Of a DNA stretch of 64,000 nucleotides, positions 34,668 through 42,710 are shown piece by piece. Source of the stretch: Sarcina sp034439435 (GTDB taxonomy: Bacteria; Bacillota; Clostridia; Clostridiales; Clostridiaceae); contig NZ_JAPCKJ010000002.1 in assembly GCF_034439435.1 (NCBI RefSeq), positions 557,655 through 621,654 of the forward strand, given 5' to 3'. The notes under the pieces are model-generated. The model did not search any database, had not been told where the DNA came from, and saw only the letters and a list, made by a program, of their open reading frames with translations. Numbering within the stretch: position 1 is the stretch's first letter; each line of letters begins with the position of its first letter. The position numbers and the translations under genes are program-made.

Positions 34668-34718
34668 CGCCCCGTTAAGTAGACACAGTCTTTTATACCG
34701 TGTCTACTTAACGGGGCG
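34668..34718 (-). terminator. 19-bp perfect GC-rich hairpin terminator
   Basis: CGCCCCGTTAAGTAGACAC is repeated in exact inverted form after a 13-base loop; on the minus strand it is followed by ATTTTTTATT. It is far more GC-rich and more perfect than its surroundings. It lies downstream of the Bce-type permease and the long palindrome. Confidence 0.85.
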
Positions 34719-34740
34719 CACCTTAAAATAACTAATTAAT

Positions 34741-34994
34741 AAAACTTATAAATAATATAAAAAGAATATCTGGATGAACTTTAGAATTTAAGCTATTACG
34801 AAGAATATTTTACGTTAAAAATTATTAGGAAGCACCTTTTCCCTTCGCTCAAAGGTATAAGTTCAAAAAGCAAAATTAAAAATTTTGACTTTCACTTAAC
34901 CGAAGGAAGTTTTTCGCTTTAGTAAAATATTCGAAGTAATTGCTATAAATTCTTAGTGAAATCCAGTAATTCTTCGAATATATTTATAAGTTTT
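34741..34994. repeat. 254-bp imperfect palindrome
   Basis: The ends AAAACTTATAAATA and TATTTATAAGTTTT are exact inverses, and the arms continue to match for about 90 bases each (for example GAAGAATATTTTAC and GTAAAATATTCGAAG). The centre has GTATAAGTTCAAAAAGCAAA, related to the inside of the element at 42389. It could be a MITE or a long structured RNA. It starts 26 bases after the permease stop. Confidence 0.7.
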
Positions 34995-35019
34995 ATATCT
35001 AAGTTTTGATGCCTCAACC

Positions 35020-37059
35020 TTAATTATCTTCTCTTTTAGTATCCATAAGCTTTGATATTTGTTTGTCGCTTATTCTCATTACTGCAATAATATAAGTAAA
35101 CTCTACTATACAAAGGATAATAATTGTAGGTAATGCAATTGTCATTAGTGAGATGATTTGACTTTTCATCTCTGCTGTAGCAACTCCTGAGAATAATGCT
35201 CTTATACCAAATATACTTCCAATTGCTGAAACTATTATTGGAAGACAAAAATACCACTTTATTTGCTTTCTAGCTGATTTACATAGTTCTTTATAACTTC
35301 CTCCAATGCGCACTAAGGTTTGATAACGTCTTCCTGTCTTTTGCTGCTGCATTAAGAATTGAATTCCTATAACTGTATTAGCAATAATCAAGAAAATTAA
35401 AGCTAGATAAATTGTTGTATAGCTAGCTGCCACCTTATAAAATAGCTGTCTTCCCATATTTTGTAGATAACTTTCATATTCTAATCCTGTTTTATCAATT
35501 AATTTATTCACTTTTAAAATTGCTTGCATTAAGCCCTCTTCTTCTATAATATTATTATTTAAAGTTGCATTCCAATAAGAGCTGTAATCTCCATCTATAA
35601 GCTTATTAAAATCTTCATCTGAAACAATCAATCCATAACTTATGTTTATAGATTTATCTGTAACTATATTATCCTGATATAGATTTCCTACAAGTTCATA
35701 TTCTTCTCCTTTTATCTCTACATTTAAATTTTCCTTAAGAACACTTCTTAAAATTTCTGCAGTATTTCCATAAGAAAATCCTAATCCATTAAATAAAGCT
35801 ACTTGATTTTTTTCAAGTTTAATTGGCTCCTTGCCTGCAGTCTTTAAGATCTCATTATATCCTGATAAGGAAATTAAATATGGATATTCAAAGTACTGAA
35901 GATTGTTTAATAATACATCTTTTCCCTCAGAATCCTTTTGATTTTCTACTGCTTTTATTAAATTCTTTGCAGAAAACTCCCCATCTTCCTTTATCATTCC
36001 TAATTTAACATCCCAGATCTTATTAATATAATCTTTTATTGGCTCTTTACCTAGTTCCTTTTTTATTTCTTCTCCATTTCCCTTAAAAGTATAATCTAGT
36101 ACATGCTGATTTTTTGAACTTGAATTGAAACTTACAGAAACCCCATAACCAAAACAACAAAGTGCTAATAAAACCAGTAAAGATGAGATTGCAAGAGAGT
36201 TTGATTTTAAAAATACATTTTCTTGTAACTGTCTAAATGTAAATAATTCTAAACCATTTTTATTTTTTCTCTTTTTAAGAATAATTTCAAATAAGATTCC
36301 AACTCCATTAAAGAAAAGGAATGTTCCTATGATTCCTAAAGCAATGGTTATTCCCATGTTCTTAAGTGATTCCCATGCATAGCCTTCAATTGCTAATCCA
36401 TAAGCGGTAACTAATATTAAAGCTCCTAGTAATAACTTTACTATTATAAAAATTCTACTATAAACCTTGTGTTTTTCCTCTTGAGAAGGTGATAATAACT
36501 CTGTTATATCCTTTCTTGCAATACTTCCACTTAATATTAATAATGCTGCTAATCTAATAAGAAAATACCCAACTATTGTTAATAATATTGCTTCAATTGA
36601 AAATGAAAATTTATGTCCTATAACTCCAAGTCCAACCACTTTTGCAGTAATCATACTGATCATTTCTGATAGGAAAATAGCTATAGGAATCCCAATAATA
36701 AGTGATATAATGCTATTCCATAGTTCTTCTAATAAAAGCATTGAAAATAATTTGCTACGACGCATTCCTAGCATTAAATACATTCCAAGTTCATGACTTC
36801 TTCTCTCTAGCTGATACTTTCCTGCAAAGTACACCAGGAAGAATAGAATAAATAGTGAAGCGCCATATAAAGCTGGAGTTATTAATAATAATCTGCTTAT
36901 AGCATCACTTTCCATTGTTTTTAAAAATAGTATTACATCTTGATTTTTCAAGGACAATATAATATAAAATGCTATTATTGACACAATTAAGGAGACAAAG
37001 AAAATTCCATTCTCTTTTCTGTTTTGCTTACTGTTTTTCTTAACTAAATCAAAGAACAT
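35020..37059 (-). CDS. Bce-type ABC permease, second copy
   Basis: A 679-residue FtsX-fold permease of BceB type: ten predicted helices with a large extracellular region between helices 7 and 8 (about residues 315-540, after SVSFNSSSKN up to LQNMGRQLFY). ATG 37059 is preferred to GTG 37074 because GGAGG is eight bases upstream; it overlaps the ATPase end by 11 bases. It pairs with the ATPase at 37049. No kinase or regulator is adjacent. The Bce-like pair at 25966-27676 is a candidate partner. Confidence 0.9.
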   Translation of the reverse strand: MFFDLVKKNSKQNRKENGIFFVSLIVSIIAFYIILSLKNQDVILFLKTMESDAISRLLLITPALYGASLFILFFLVYFAGKYQLERRSHELGMYLMLGMRRSKLFSMLLLEELWNSIISLIIGIPIAIFLSEMISMITAKVVGLGVIGHKFSFSIEAILLTIVGYFLIRLAALLILSGSIARKDITELLSPSQEEKHKVYSRIFIIVKLLLGALILVTAYGLAIEGYAWESLKNMGITIALGIIGTFLFFNGVGILFEIILKKRKNKNGLELFTFRQLQENVFLKSNSLAISSLLVLLALCCFGYGVSVSFNSSSKNQHVLDYTFKGNGEEIKKELGKEPIKDYINKIWDVKLGMIKEDGEFSAKNLIKAVENQKDSEGKDVLLNNLQYFEYPYLISLSGYNEILKTAGKEPIKLEKNQVALFNGLGFSYGNTAEILRSVLKENLNVEIKGEEYELVGNLYQDNIVTDKSINISYGLIVSDEDFNKLIDGDYSSYWNATLNNNIIEEEGLMQAILKVNKLIDKTGLEYESYLQNMGRQLFYKVAASYTTIYLALIFLIIANTVIGIQFLMQQQKTGRRYQTLVRIGGSYKELCKSARKQIKWYFCLPIIVSAIGSIFGIRALFSGVATAEMKSQIISLMTIALPTIIILCIVEFTYIIAVMRISDKQISKLMDTKREDN

Positions 37060-37825
37060 TTGCACTTCCTCCACCTAACTGAGCCATTACTGCAATGATT
37101 CTCTTATAAAAATCCTGTTGTGACTCCTCTGGAACTCTCTTTCTAAGTTCATGAAAAATAACTCCATCTTGAATAAACAAAATTCTTGAGCAATAACTAG
37201 CTGCATTTGGATCATGTGTTACCATTAAAATTGTTGCTTTTTGTTCTTCATTTAACCCTAAAAACTTCTCCATTAATAGCTTTGCATTTTTTGAATCTAA
37301 GGCACCAGTTGGCTCATCTGCAAGTATTATTTCTGGATTTAAAACTAAGGCTCTAGCAGCTGCTACTCTTTGTTTTTGACCACCAGACATCTCAGAAGGA
37401 AACTTGCCAATGACTTCTTCAATCTCTAGATACTTTATGATTTCATCAATTCTTTTTTCATCCTCTTTTCCCAGCATATTGTGGATTGCAATTGGTAGCA
37501 TTATGTTTTCTCTACCGTTTAAATTATCAATAAGCTCAAAGTTTTGAAATAAATATCCTATACGATTTCCTCTATAATTTGCTAACTTCTTACCCTTGAA
37601 ACTTCCTATATCCTCACCCTTTAAAAGAATCTTTCCCTCAGTTGGACTAGTAGTTGTTGCAATACAATTAAGTAATGTTGTCTTTCCAGAACCACTACTT
37701 CCCATAATTCCAACAAACTCTCCATCTACAACTTGAAAACTAATTCCATCTATAGCCTTTGTAAGGTTACCTTTTTTCCCATAACATTTGCATAATGATT
37801 GCACTTCTAATATTTTTTCTACCAT
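37049..37825 (-). CDS. Bce-type ABC ATPase, second copy
   Basis: A 258-residue ATPase with Walker A GSSGSGKTT, Q-loop FQNFELIDN, signature MSGGQKQR, Walker B IILADEPTGALDS and H-loop MVTHD. The C-terminal KRIIAVMAQLGGG is the BceA tail. ATG 37825 follows GGGGAAG. It is the first gene of the two-gene transporter operon. A degenerate BceR-like half site (CTTACA-GTTG-ATGAA) lies about 80 bases upstream, but I give it little weight. Confidence 0.92.
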   Translation of the reverse strand: MVEKILEVQSLCKCYGKKGNLTKAIDGISFQVVDGEFVGIMGSSGSGKTTLLNCIATTTSPTEGKILLKGEDIGSFKGKKLANYRGNRIGYLFQNFELIDNLNGRENIMLPIAIHNMLGKEDEKRIDEIIKYLEIEEVIGKFPSEMSGGQKQRVAAARALVLNPEIILADEPTGALDSKNAKLLMEKFLGLNEEQKATILMVTHDPNAASYCSRILFIQDGVIFHELRKRVPEESQQDFYKRIIAVMAQLGGGSANVL

Positions 37826-38327
37826 CTCTATTCTTCCCCTTTATGAAAAACTGTTTTTTAATTTCATCTGTGTTAATTATACAAAATAACCCTGCAACAT
37901 AAAACTTACAGTTGATGAAAGGTTTTATATATAAAAATGTGCATAAATTACTTTCCTCTTTAAAAAGCTATGATTTATTATGAATTTTCCATTTCAAATA
38001 TTTAACTTTTAATAAAAAATTACTCAACTATGAAGCTTACTTGAAGTTATATTTTAAAACTAAATCTTAATTATCAATATAATAATCAAAGTAATTTGAA
38101 TTATTAACCTAAAAGTTTTATATTCTAATAAATCAATATTCTAAATTCAGGAAATAAACTTTTTAAATTATATGTAGATAATTATTTATATTGATAAAAA
38201 AGATGTTGATTTTAAGATATTCCTTAAGACCTACCTTAAAGTCAACACTATTTAAAGCAGAATCTTTAAAAGATATAAATTTCCTATCTACATAGGTTAA
38301 TATTAGGGTAGAAAGTAGGTAATTAAT
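37826..38327. other. Divergent intergenic region
   Basis: About 500 bases between divergent operons. It should carry both promoters. The only clear structure is the terminal-repeat relic at 38205-38263. No small ORF with a ribosome binding site was found. Confidence 0.5.
38205..38263. repeat. Short terminal-repeat relic D
   Basis: GTTGATTTTAAG at the left is the inverse of CTTAAAGTCAAC at the right (one mismatch), and the right end continues ACTATTTAAAGCAGA, matching the GGCTCTGTTTTAAA...GTGTTGA family. It looks like a collapsed element. Confidence 0.5.
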
Positions 38328-38648
38328 TTGAGTAAAAAAGAAAAAAGATTAGAAGCTGAAAATGATTTATTAGGAAGAGTTTATGATTTAATTTTAAATG
38401 TAGAAACACCTGATGATGAGCGTTCTATATTAATTGAATTTAAGAATGCAGTTGAAAAAGGAAAAGATTTTGAAAAGCAAGTAATGAGATTAGCAGAATC
38501 TTTACGTCAATTATCTCTTAAGAAATTTAATAATAAAGAAACACTTAGCAAAGAAGTTGGTAAACTTTATATGGATATTTCCACTACTGGATTTTTTGAA
38601 GAGAATTTAGGTCGTGGCTTGGCAGTACTTGGTACTATTCTAGGTTAG
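38328..38648 (+). CDS. Bacteriocin immunity protein, enterocin A immunity type
   Basis: A 106-residue cytosolic helical protein starting at TTG 38328 behind AAGTAGGT. The pattern of antiparallel helices (LLGRVYDLILNVETPDDERS, ILIEFKNAVEKGKDFEKQVM, RLAESLRQLS) and the length are those of the EntA immunity family (PF08951), which protects producers of class IIa bacteriocins by binding the mannose permease. No bacteriocin gene is visible nearby, so it may be an orphan immunity gene. A second member is at 47452. Confidence 0.75.
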   Translation: MSKKEKRLEAENDLLGRVYDLILNVETPDDERSILIEFKNAVEKGKDFEKQVMRLAESLRQLSLKKFNNKETLSKEVGKLYMDISTTGFFEENLGRGLAVLGTILG

Positions 38649-38696
38649 TTTTTATTTCTAGATATAAATATAGGGCTGTCTTAATAAACAATTAGA

Positions 38697-38732
38697 GGTT
38701 AATTAGCTATGTAAAGTTAATTAGCTATGTAA
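38697..38732 (+). repeat. 18-bp perfect tandem duplication
   Basis: GTTAATTAGCTATGTAAA occurs twice in direct succession, about 50 bases downstream of the immunity gene. Probably a slippage duplication. Confidence 0.85.
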
Positions 38733-38834
38733 AGATAATATTCTTAAGATATTTTGAGTTTAAGCTTCTTGTTTCAATTTCACTAGAGCTAAATTGAATA
38801 AATTCTATGGAAAATATGCTAAATATTAAATATT

Positions 38835-38878
38835 AATAAGGGCTTTAAAACTTAAAAGTAACTTCTGAAGCCCTTATT
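38835..38878. terminator. Bidirectional terminator
   Basis: AATAAGGGCTT pairs with AAGCCCTTATT and is flanked by A and T runs. It separates the convergent immunity gene and flavodoxin-like gene. Confidence 0.8.
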
Positions 38879-38896
38879 TTTATATTTTAAAATTTA

Positions 38897-39637
38897 TTAT
38901 TCTTGTTCAATTGGCTTTATTACTTTGGTTAGTAACTTATATAATCCATTTCCATAAAGCTTTTTGATTGGATTAATCTTAGTTCCTGGAAAATAGGCAC
39001 TATTAATCCATCCTTTATTAATCCAGTATTCTTTATCTACTGGAAAAACATTAGTTGCTAGGGTTCTTTGGATATTATAAGTGTAAACTTCCTTGAAGCT
39101 AGGTGAATATGACCTTCCAGATGATTCTACTAGCTTAATAAAGTCTGCCACTTCCTTTTCTTCTATGGGCTTATTGAAACTTCTACCGTTTCTTGTAATA
39201 GCTCCACCTAAAGATACTCCCCACTGAATCATTGCCTCTTCTATGGAGTTTATTGTGTTTTTTAATCCTGATCCCTGTGTATTAGCTAAAAGTAAAGTTG
39301 GTTTTTGTGCCACCTCACTTCTATGGAACCAGCTACATGTTCTATCTATAAAAGATTTTAATATTCCACTCATATTATTTAAGTAAACAGGAGTACCTAT
39401 TACAAGTCCGTCACATTCAATTATTTTTTCCATTATAACCTTAGATTCGTCTTTAAGAAAACACTCCCCTTTTAATATACAGACTTCACAGCCTTTGCAA
39501 AACTCTATTTTATAATCGGATAAACTTATAAGCTCTGTTTCATACCCATTGTTTTTCAATATATCCTCAATTGAAGTTAATAATTTATATGTGTTCTTCT
39601 TTCTATTGCTTGAATTAATTAAAAGAATTTTCTTCAT
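38897..39637 (-). CDS. Flavodoxin-fold NAD(P)H-dependent FMN reductase
   Basis: A 246-residue flavoprotein. The phosphate-binding loop is INSSNRKKNTYKL, and CKGCEVCILKGECFLKDE carries the cysteine pattern of the iron-sulphur-flavoprotein/NADPH-dependent FMN reductase group. GTPVYLNNMSGILKSFIDRT is the second FMN loop. The last 70 residues are an extension ending KLLTKVIKPIEQE. It starts at ATG 39637 behind GGGGGAG. It may reduce quinones, nitro compounds or drugs. It is divergent from the TetR-controlled exporter. Confidence 0.85.
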   Translation of the reverse strand: MKKILLINSSNRKKNTYKLLTSIEDILKNNGYETELISLSDYKIEFCKGCEVCILKGECFLKDESKVIMEKIIECDGLVIGTPVYLNNMSGILKSFIDRTCSWFHRSEVAQKPTLLLANTQGSGLKNTINSIEEAMIQWGVSLGGAITRNGRSFNKPIEEKEVADFIKLVESSGRSYSPSFKEVYTYNIQRTLATNVFPVDKEYWINKGWINSAYFPGTKINPIKKLYGNGLYKLLTKVIKPIEQE

Positions 39638-39741
39638 AACTCCCCCTATTTTTTCAACTATATATAAATAATATAACTGTAAAACCTTATTAGTTAAAGT
39701 ATTTATAAATATTAAAAGTAATTATAATTGCACCTAATAAA

Positions 39742-39789
39742 TTTACATTCATTTTTAAATATGATATTATTAGTGAGTGATTACTCACT
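39742..39789 (+). promoter_or_regulatory. Promoter and TetR-type operator of the exporter operon
   Basis: TTTACA (39742-39747) and TATTAT (39765-39770) have 17-base spacing. AGTGAGTGATTACTCACT (39772-39789) is an 18-bp palindrome with one mismatch pair, just after the -10 box. It is the natural binding site for the TetR protein encoded third in the operon. Confidence 0.8.
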
Positions 39790-39822
39790 TTAAGTGAATT
39801 ATATAAATAAGGAGGTATATTA

Positions 39823-40539
39823 ATGTCAGCAATAATAGTTGAAGGTGTTACAAAAAACTTTGGAAATATCAATATACTAAATAAGATTTCTATAAAAATA
39901 GAAAAAGGAGAAATTTTATGCCTTGTTGGACCTTCTGGAGCGGGTAAAACAACTTTAGTAAAATCAATAATAGGTATGGAAAAAGTTAATTCTGGCTCTA
40001 TTAAAGTTTTGGATGAGAAAATGCCTAATAGAAAGGTGTTACAAAAAATAGGCTATATGGCTCAGTCAGATGCTCTTTATGAAGATTTATCTGCCTTAGA
40101 TAACCTAACTTTTTTCTCTTCTCTCTACTCTCTTTCTAAAGAAGTTAGAGAAAAGAACATCAATTATCTTCTAGATCTTGTTAATTTAACAGATCATAAG
40201 AAAAAGAGAGTTAAAAACTTTTCAGGTGGTATGAAAAGAAGACTTTCTTTAGCAAGTGCCTTGATACAAGACCCTGAAATATTGATTTTAGATGAGCCAA
40301 CTGTTGGTATAGATCCTGAATTAAGATTAAGTATATGGGAAGAACTACACAAGCTTAAGAAAAATAATAAAGCCATAATAGTTACTACTCATGTAATGGA
40401 TGAAGCTGAAAGATGTGATAGGGTTGTTTTTTTAAGAGATGGAAAGATTATAGAAGAAGGAAGCCCTGTTAATTTAAAAGAAAAATACAATGCTTCTAGC
40501 ATAGAAGAAGTTTTCTTAAAAGCTAGGAGGGATAAATAA
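39823..40539 (+). CDS. ABC exporter ATPase (DrrA-like)
   Basis: A 238-residue ATPase with Walker A GPSGAGKTT, signature FSGGMKRR, Walker B ILILDEPTVGIDP and H-loop VTTHVMDEA. The FSGGMKRRLSLA...DEPTVGIDP pair is typical of DrrA/NodI drug exporters. It starts at ATG 39823 behind AAGGAGG and overlaps the permease start as TAATG. It is the first gene of an operon ATPase-permease-TetR. Confidence 0.93.
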   Translation: MSAIIVEGVTKNFGNINILNKISIKIEKGEILCLVGPSGAGKTTLVKSIIGMEKVNSGSIKVLDEKMPNRKVLQKIGYMAQSDALYEDLSALDNLTFFSSLYSLSKEVREKNINYLLDLVNLTDHKKKRVKNFSGGMKRRLSLASALIQDPEILILDEPTVGIDPELRLSIWEELHKLKKNNKAIIVTTHVMDEAERCDRVVFLRDGKIIEEGSPVNLKEKYNASSIEEVFLKARRDK

Positions 40540-41696
40540 TGAGAATAATAGCCTTAGTAAAAAGAATAATAGTCCAAATAATCCATGATAAAAGAACTCT
40601 AGCCTTAATGATGGTGGCACCCTTAGTTATTTTAACACTTATGAACTTTTTATTTGAAAATGGAAATGATACCTCATTAAAGATTGGAACATATAACTTA
40701 GATTCTGAAATAGTAAAGACCTTAAAAGAAAATGATGTAGATGTTGTAACCTACAATGATGATTCTAGTATAAAAAATAAAATAACAGATGATAACTTAG
40801 CTGCATTTATTAGCTTATCTGATAATAATTTAGATATAACTTATGAAAACAGTGATCCAAGTAAAAGCATGGCTGTTAACTCCTTACTTAAAGGTACTCT
40901 TTCTAAGGTTGAAATTGATAAACTAACAGAGGTTGCTAAAGAAGAAAAGGAAATAATATTGAAGCAACAAGAAATGCTCTCTAAACTTCCAAATAGCATA
41001 AATAAGGAAAATGCTAATGAAAATCTACCTAAGGATAATTCCTCTAAAGAAGGCTTCAAAATAACTTCTAATTATATTTATGGAAATGAAAATACAGATT
41101 TATTTGATACCTTTACTCCTGTTCTTATAGGATTTTTTGTATTCTTCTTCGTGTTTTTAATTTCAGGAATATCATTGCTTAAAGAAAGAAGTAGCGGAAC
41201 TTTAGACAAGCTTTTATCTTCTCCAATTAGAAGAAGTGAAATAGTTTTTGGTTACTTAATAGGATATGGAATTTTTGCAATAATTCAAACCTTTGTAATT
41301 GTCCTTTACTCCATATATGTTTTAAACATAAACATTTTAGGAAGTCTTCCATTAGTAATCTTAACTAATATAATAACTGCCTTTGTTGCCTTATCCTTTG
41401 GAACATTGCTTTCAACCTTTGCTAACTCAGAGTTTCAAATGATGCAATTCATACCAGTTGTTGTAATACCTCAAATATTCTTCTCAGGAATTATACCAAT
41501 AAGCAATATGTCTACTGTACTTCAAAATATTGCGAAATTTATTCCTATGTATTATGTAGGTGATGCCCTTCAAGGAATAATGATAAAGGGAGAGTCCTTT
41601 GAACAAATAAGCTTTGACTTACTAATTCTACTATTATTTGCAGTGATATTTATATTCTTAAATATTATAGGATTGAAAAGATATCGTAAGATATAA
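40539..41696 (+). CDS. ABC-2 type exporter permease
   Basis: A 385-residue ABC-2 permease: one N-terminal helix (about 20-36), a large extracellular domain (about 40-190, with DNLDITYENSDPSKS), then five helices. The LLKERSSGTLDKLLSSPIRR segment before the helix cluster is the conserved ABC-2 coupling motif, and IPVVVIPQIFFSGIIPISNM is the usual last-but-one helix. It forms a transporter with the ATPase just upstream. A drug or lipid is the likely substrate. Confidence 0.92.
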   Translation: MRIIALVKRIIVQIIHDKRTLALMMVAPLVILTLMNFLFENGNDTSLKIGTYNLDSEIVKTLKENDVDVVTYNDDSSIKNKITDDNLAAFISLSDNNLDITYENSDPSKSMAVNSLLKGTLSKVEIDKLTEVAKEEKEIILKQQEMLSKLPNSINKENANENLPKDNSSKEGFKITSNYIYGNENTDLFDTFTPVLIGFFVFFFVFLISGISLLKERSSGTLDKLLSSPIRRSEIVFGYLIGYGIFAIIQTFVIVLYSIYVLNINILGSLPLVILTNIITAFVALSFGTLLSTFANSEFQMMQFIPVVVIPQIFFSGIIPISNMSTVLQNIAKFIPMYYVGDALQGIMIKGESFEQISFDLLILLLFAVIFIFLNIIGLKRYRKI

Positions 41697-41733
41697 TAAG
41701 ATAGAAATAGAATACACTATTTAGGAGGAGAAC

Positions 41734-42384
41734 ATGGAAGATTCTATTGTTACTCTATTTAAAAACAAAATTTTAGATAATGATAAAATGACAACTAAAC
41801 AAAAGGCAATTTTAGATGCTAGTATAAATTTATTTGCAGAAAAAGGCTTTGCCAATACTTCTACAAGTGAAATTTCTAAGTTATCTGGAGCTGCTGAAGG
41901 AACAATATTTAAACACTTTGGAAGCAAAGAAAATCTTTTAATAGCAACAATAATACCATTTTTAATAGATGATATATTTCCTGAAGTTGCAAAGCAATTT
42001 TCAAAGACTGCCTTAGAGATTGAACATACAGATTTAAAATCATTTTTTAAAATAATAATAAGTGATAGAATTAATTTTTTAAATGAAAATCATAAGATAG
42101 GCAAAATATTCATAAATGAAATTCTGTATAGTGAGGATATCAGAAATAAACTTATAACACTAATTCCTTCTGAAATTAAAGTTAATTTTTATAAAGTTTT
42201 AGATAACTTTAAGGAAAAAGGATTGTTAGTAAATTGGCCTAATGAGGTAATAATAAGATTTATAATGACCAATATAGCCTCATATGGCATATCAAAGTAC
42301 ACATTGTTCCCAAATAAACCTTGGGATGATGAAAAAGAAATAGATTATATAGCTACACTACTTTCTAAGGGTTTGTCTAAATAA
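41734..42384 (+). CDS. TetR-family transcriptional regulator
   Basis: A 216-residue regulator. The N-terminal HTH is QKAILDASINLFAEKGFANT followed by STSEISKLSGAAEGTIFKHF, the standard TetR DNA-binding domain; the C-terminal helical domain binds an unknown ligand. It starts at ATG 41734 behind TAGGAGGAG, 37 bases after the permease. As the third gene of the exporter operon it probably represses through the palindrome at 39772-39789. Confidence 0.93.
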   Translation: MEDSIVTLFKNKILDNDKMTTKQKAILDASINLFAEKGFANTSTSEISKLSGAAEGTIFKHFGSKENLLIATIIPFLIDDIFPEVAKQFSKTALEIEHTDLKSFFKIIISDRINFLNENHKIGKIFINEILYSEDIRNKLITLIPSEIKVNFYKVLDNFKEKGLLVNWPNEVIIRFIMTNIASYGISKYTLFPNKPWDDEKEIDYIATLLSKGLSK

Positions 42385-42388
42385 AAAG

Positions 42389-42571
42389 TTATGTTTTAGG
42401 TGAGTGTTGATTTTTAAATAGTTCTTCATAATTTTAAGTAAAAAGCAAAATTTAAAATTTTGTATTTTGAACTTATACAATGTAATTCTAGTTATATTGT
42501 ATTCCTTAAATAAAAAAAACGTCTTACCGCTATAATTTTATTTAAAAATCAACACTAATTTAAAACAAAAT
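42389..42571. mobile_element. MITE-like element C with about 31-bp terminal inverted repeats
   Basis: Left end 42389-42419 (ATGTTTTAGGTGAGTGTTG, then ATTTTTAAAT) and the right end 42541-42571 read in reverse (TTGTTTTAAATTAGTGTTG, then ATTTTTAAAT) match at about 26 of 31 positions. The 183-bp unit has no ORF. Its inside contains the AAGTTCAAAATACAAAATTT stretch related to the centre of the long palindrome at 34741. Confidence 0.6.
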
Positions 42572-42651
42572 CTATTAAATAAATTATATTATGATCTAAT
42601 TCTCTATATCATTGCTAAGTGATATTTTTATAATAATTTTTCACATAAAAA

Positions 42652-42675
42652 AGGTTGTAGCTTAAACCACAACCT
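42652..42675 (-). terminator. Terminator of the cyclase-like gene
   Basis: AGGTTGT and ACAACCT arms with further pairing inside; T-run on the minus strand. It lies 36 bases past the stop at 42711. Confidence 0.75.
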
Positions 42676-42710
42676 ATAACAATTCAAAGATATATAGTAA
42701 TCTAAAAATA

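Noticed and set aside
38670..38690. GGGCTGTCTTAATAAAC as a possible insertion-sequence end
   Set aside because: Looks like common IS termini, but no partner end or transposase is nearby and the match is short.
39690..39872. Minus-strand 60-codon frame overlapping the exporter promoter
   Set aside because: It runs across the promoter, operator and start of the ATPase gene and has no initiation signals.
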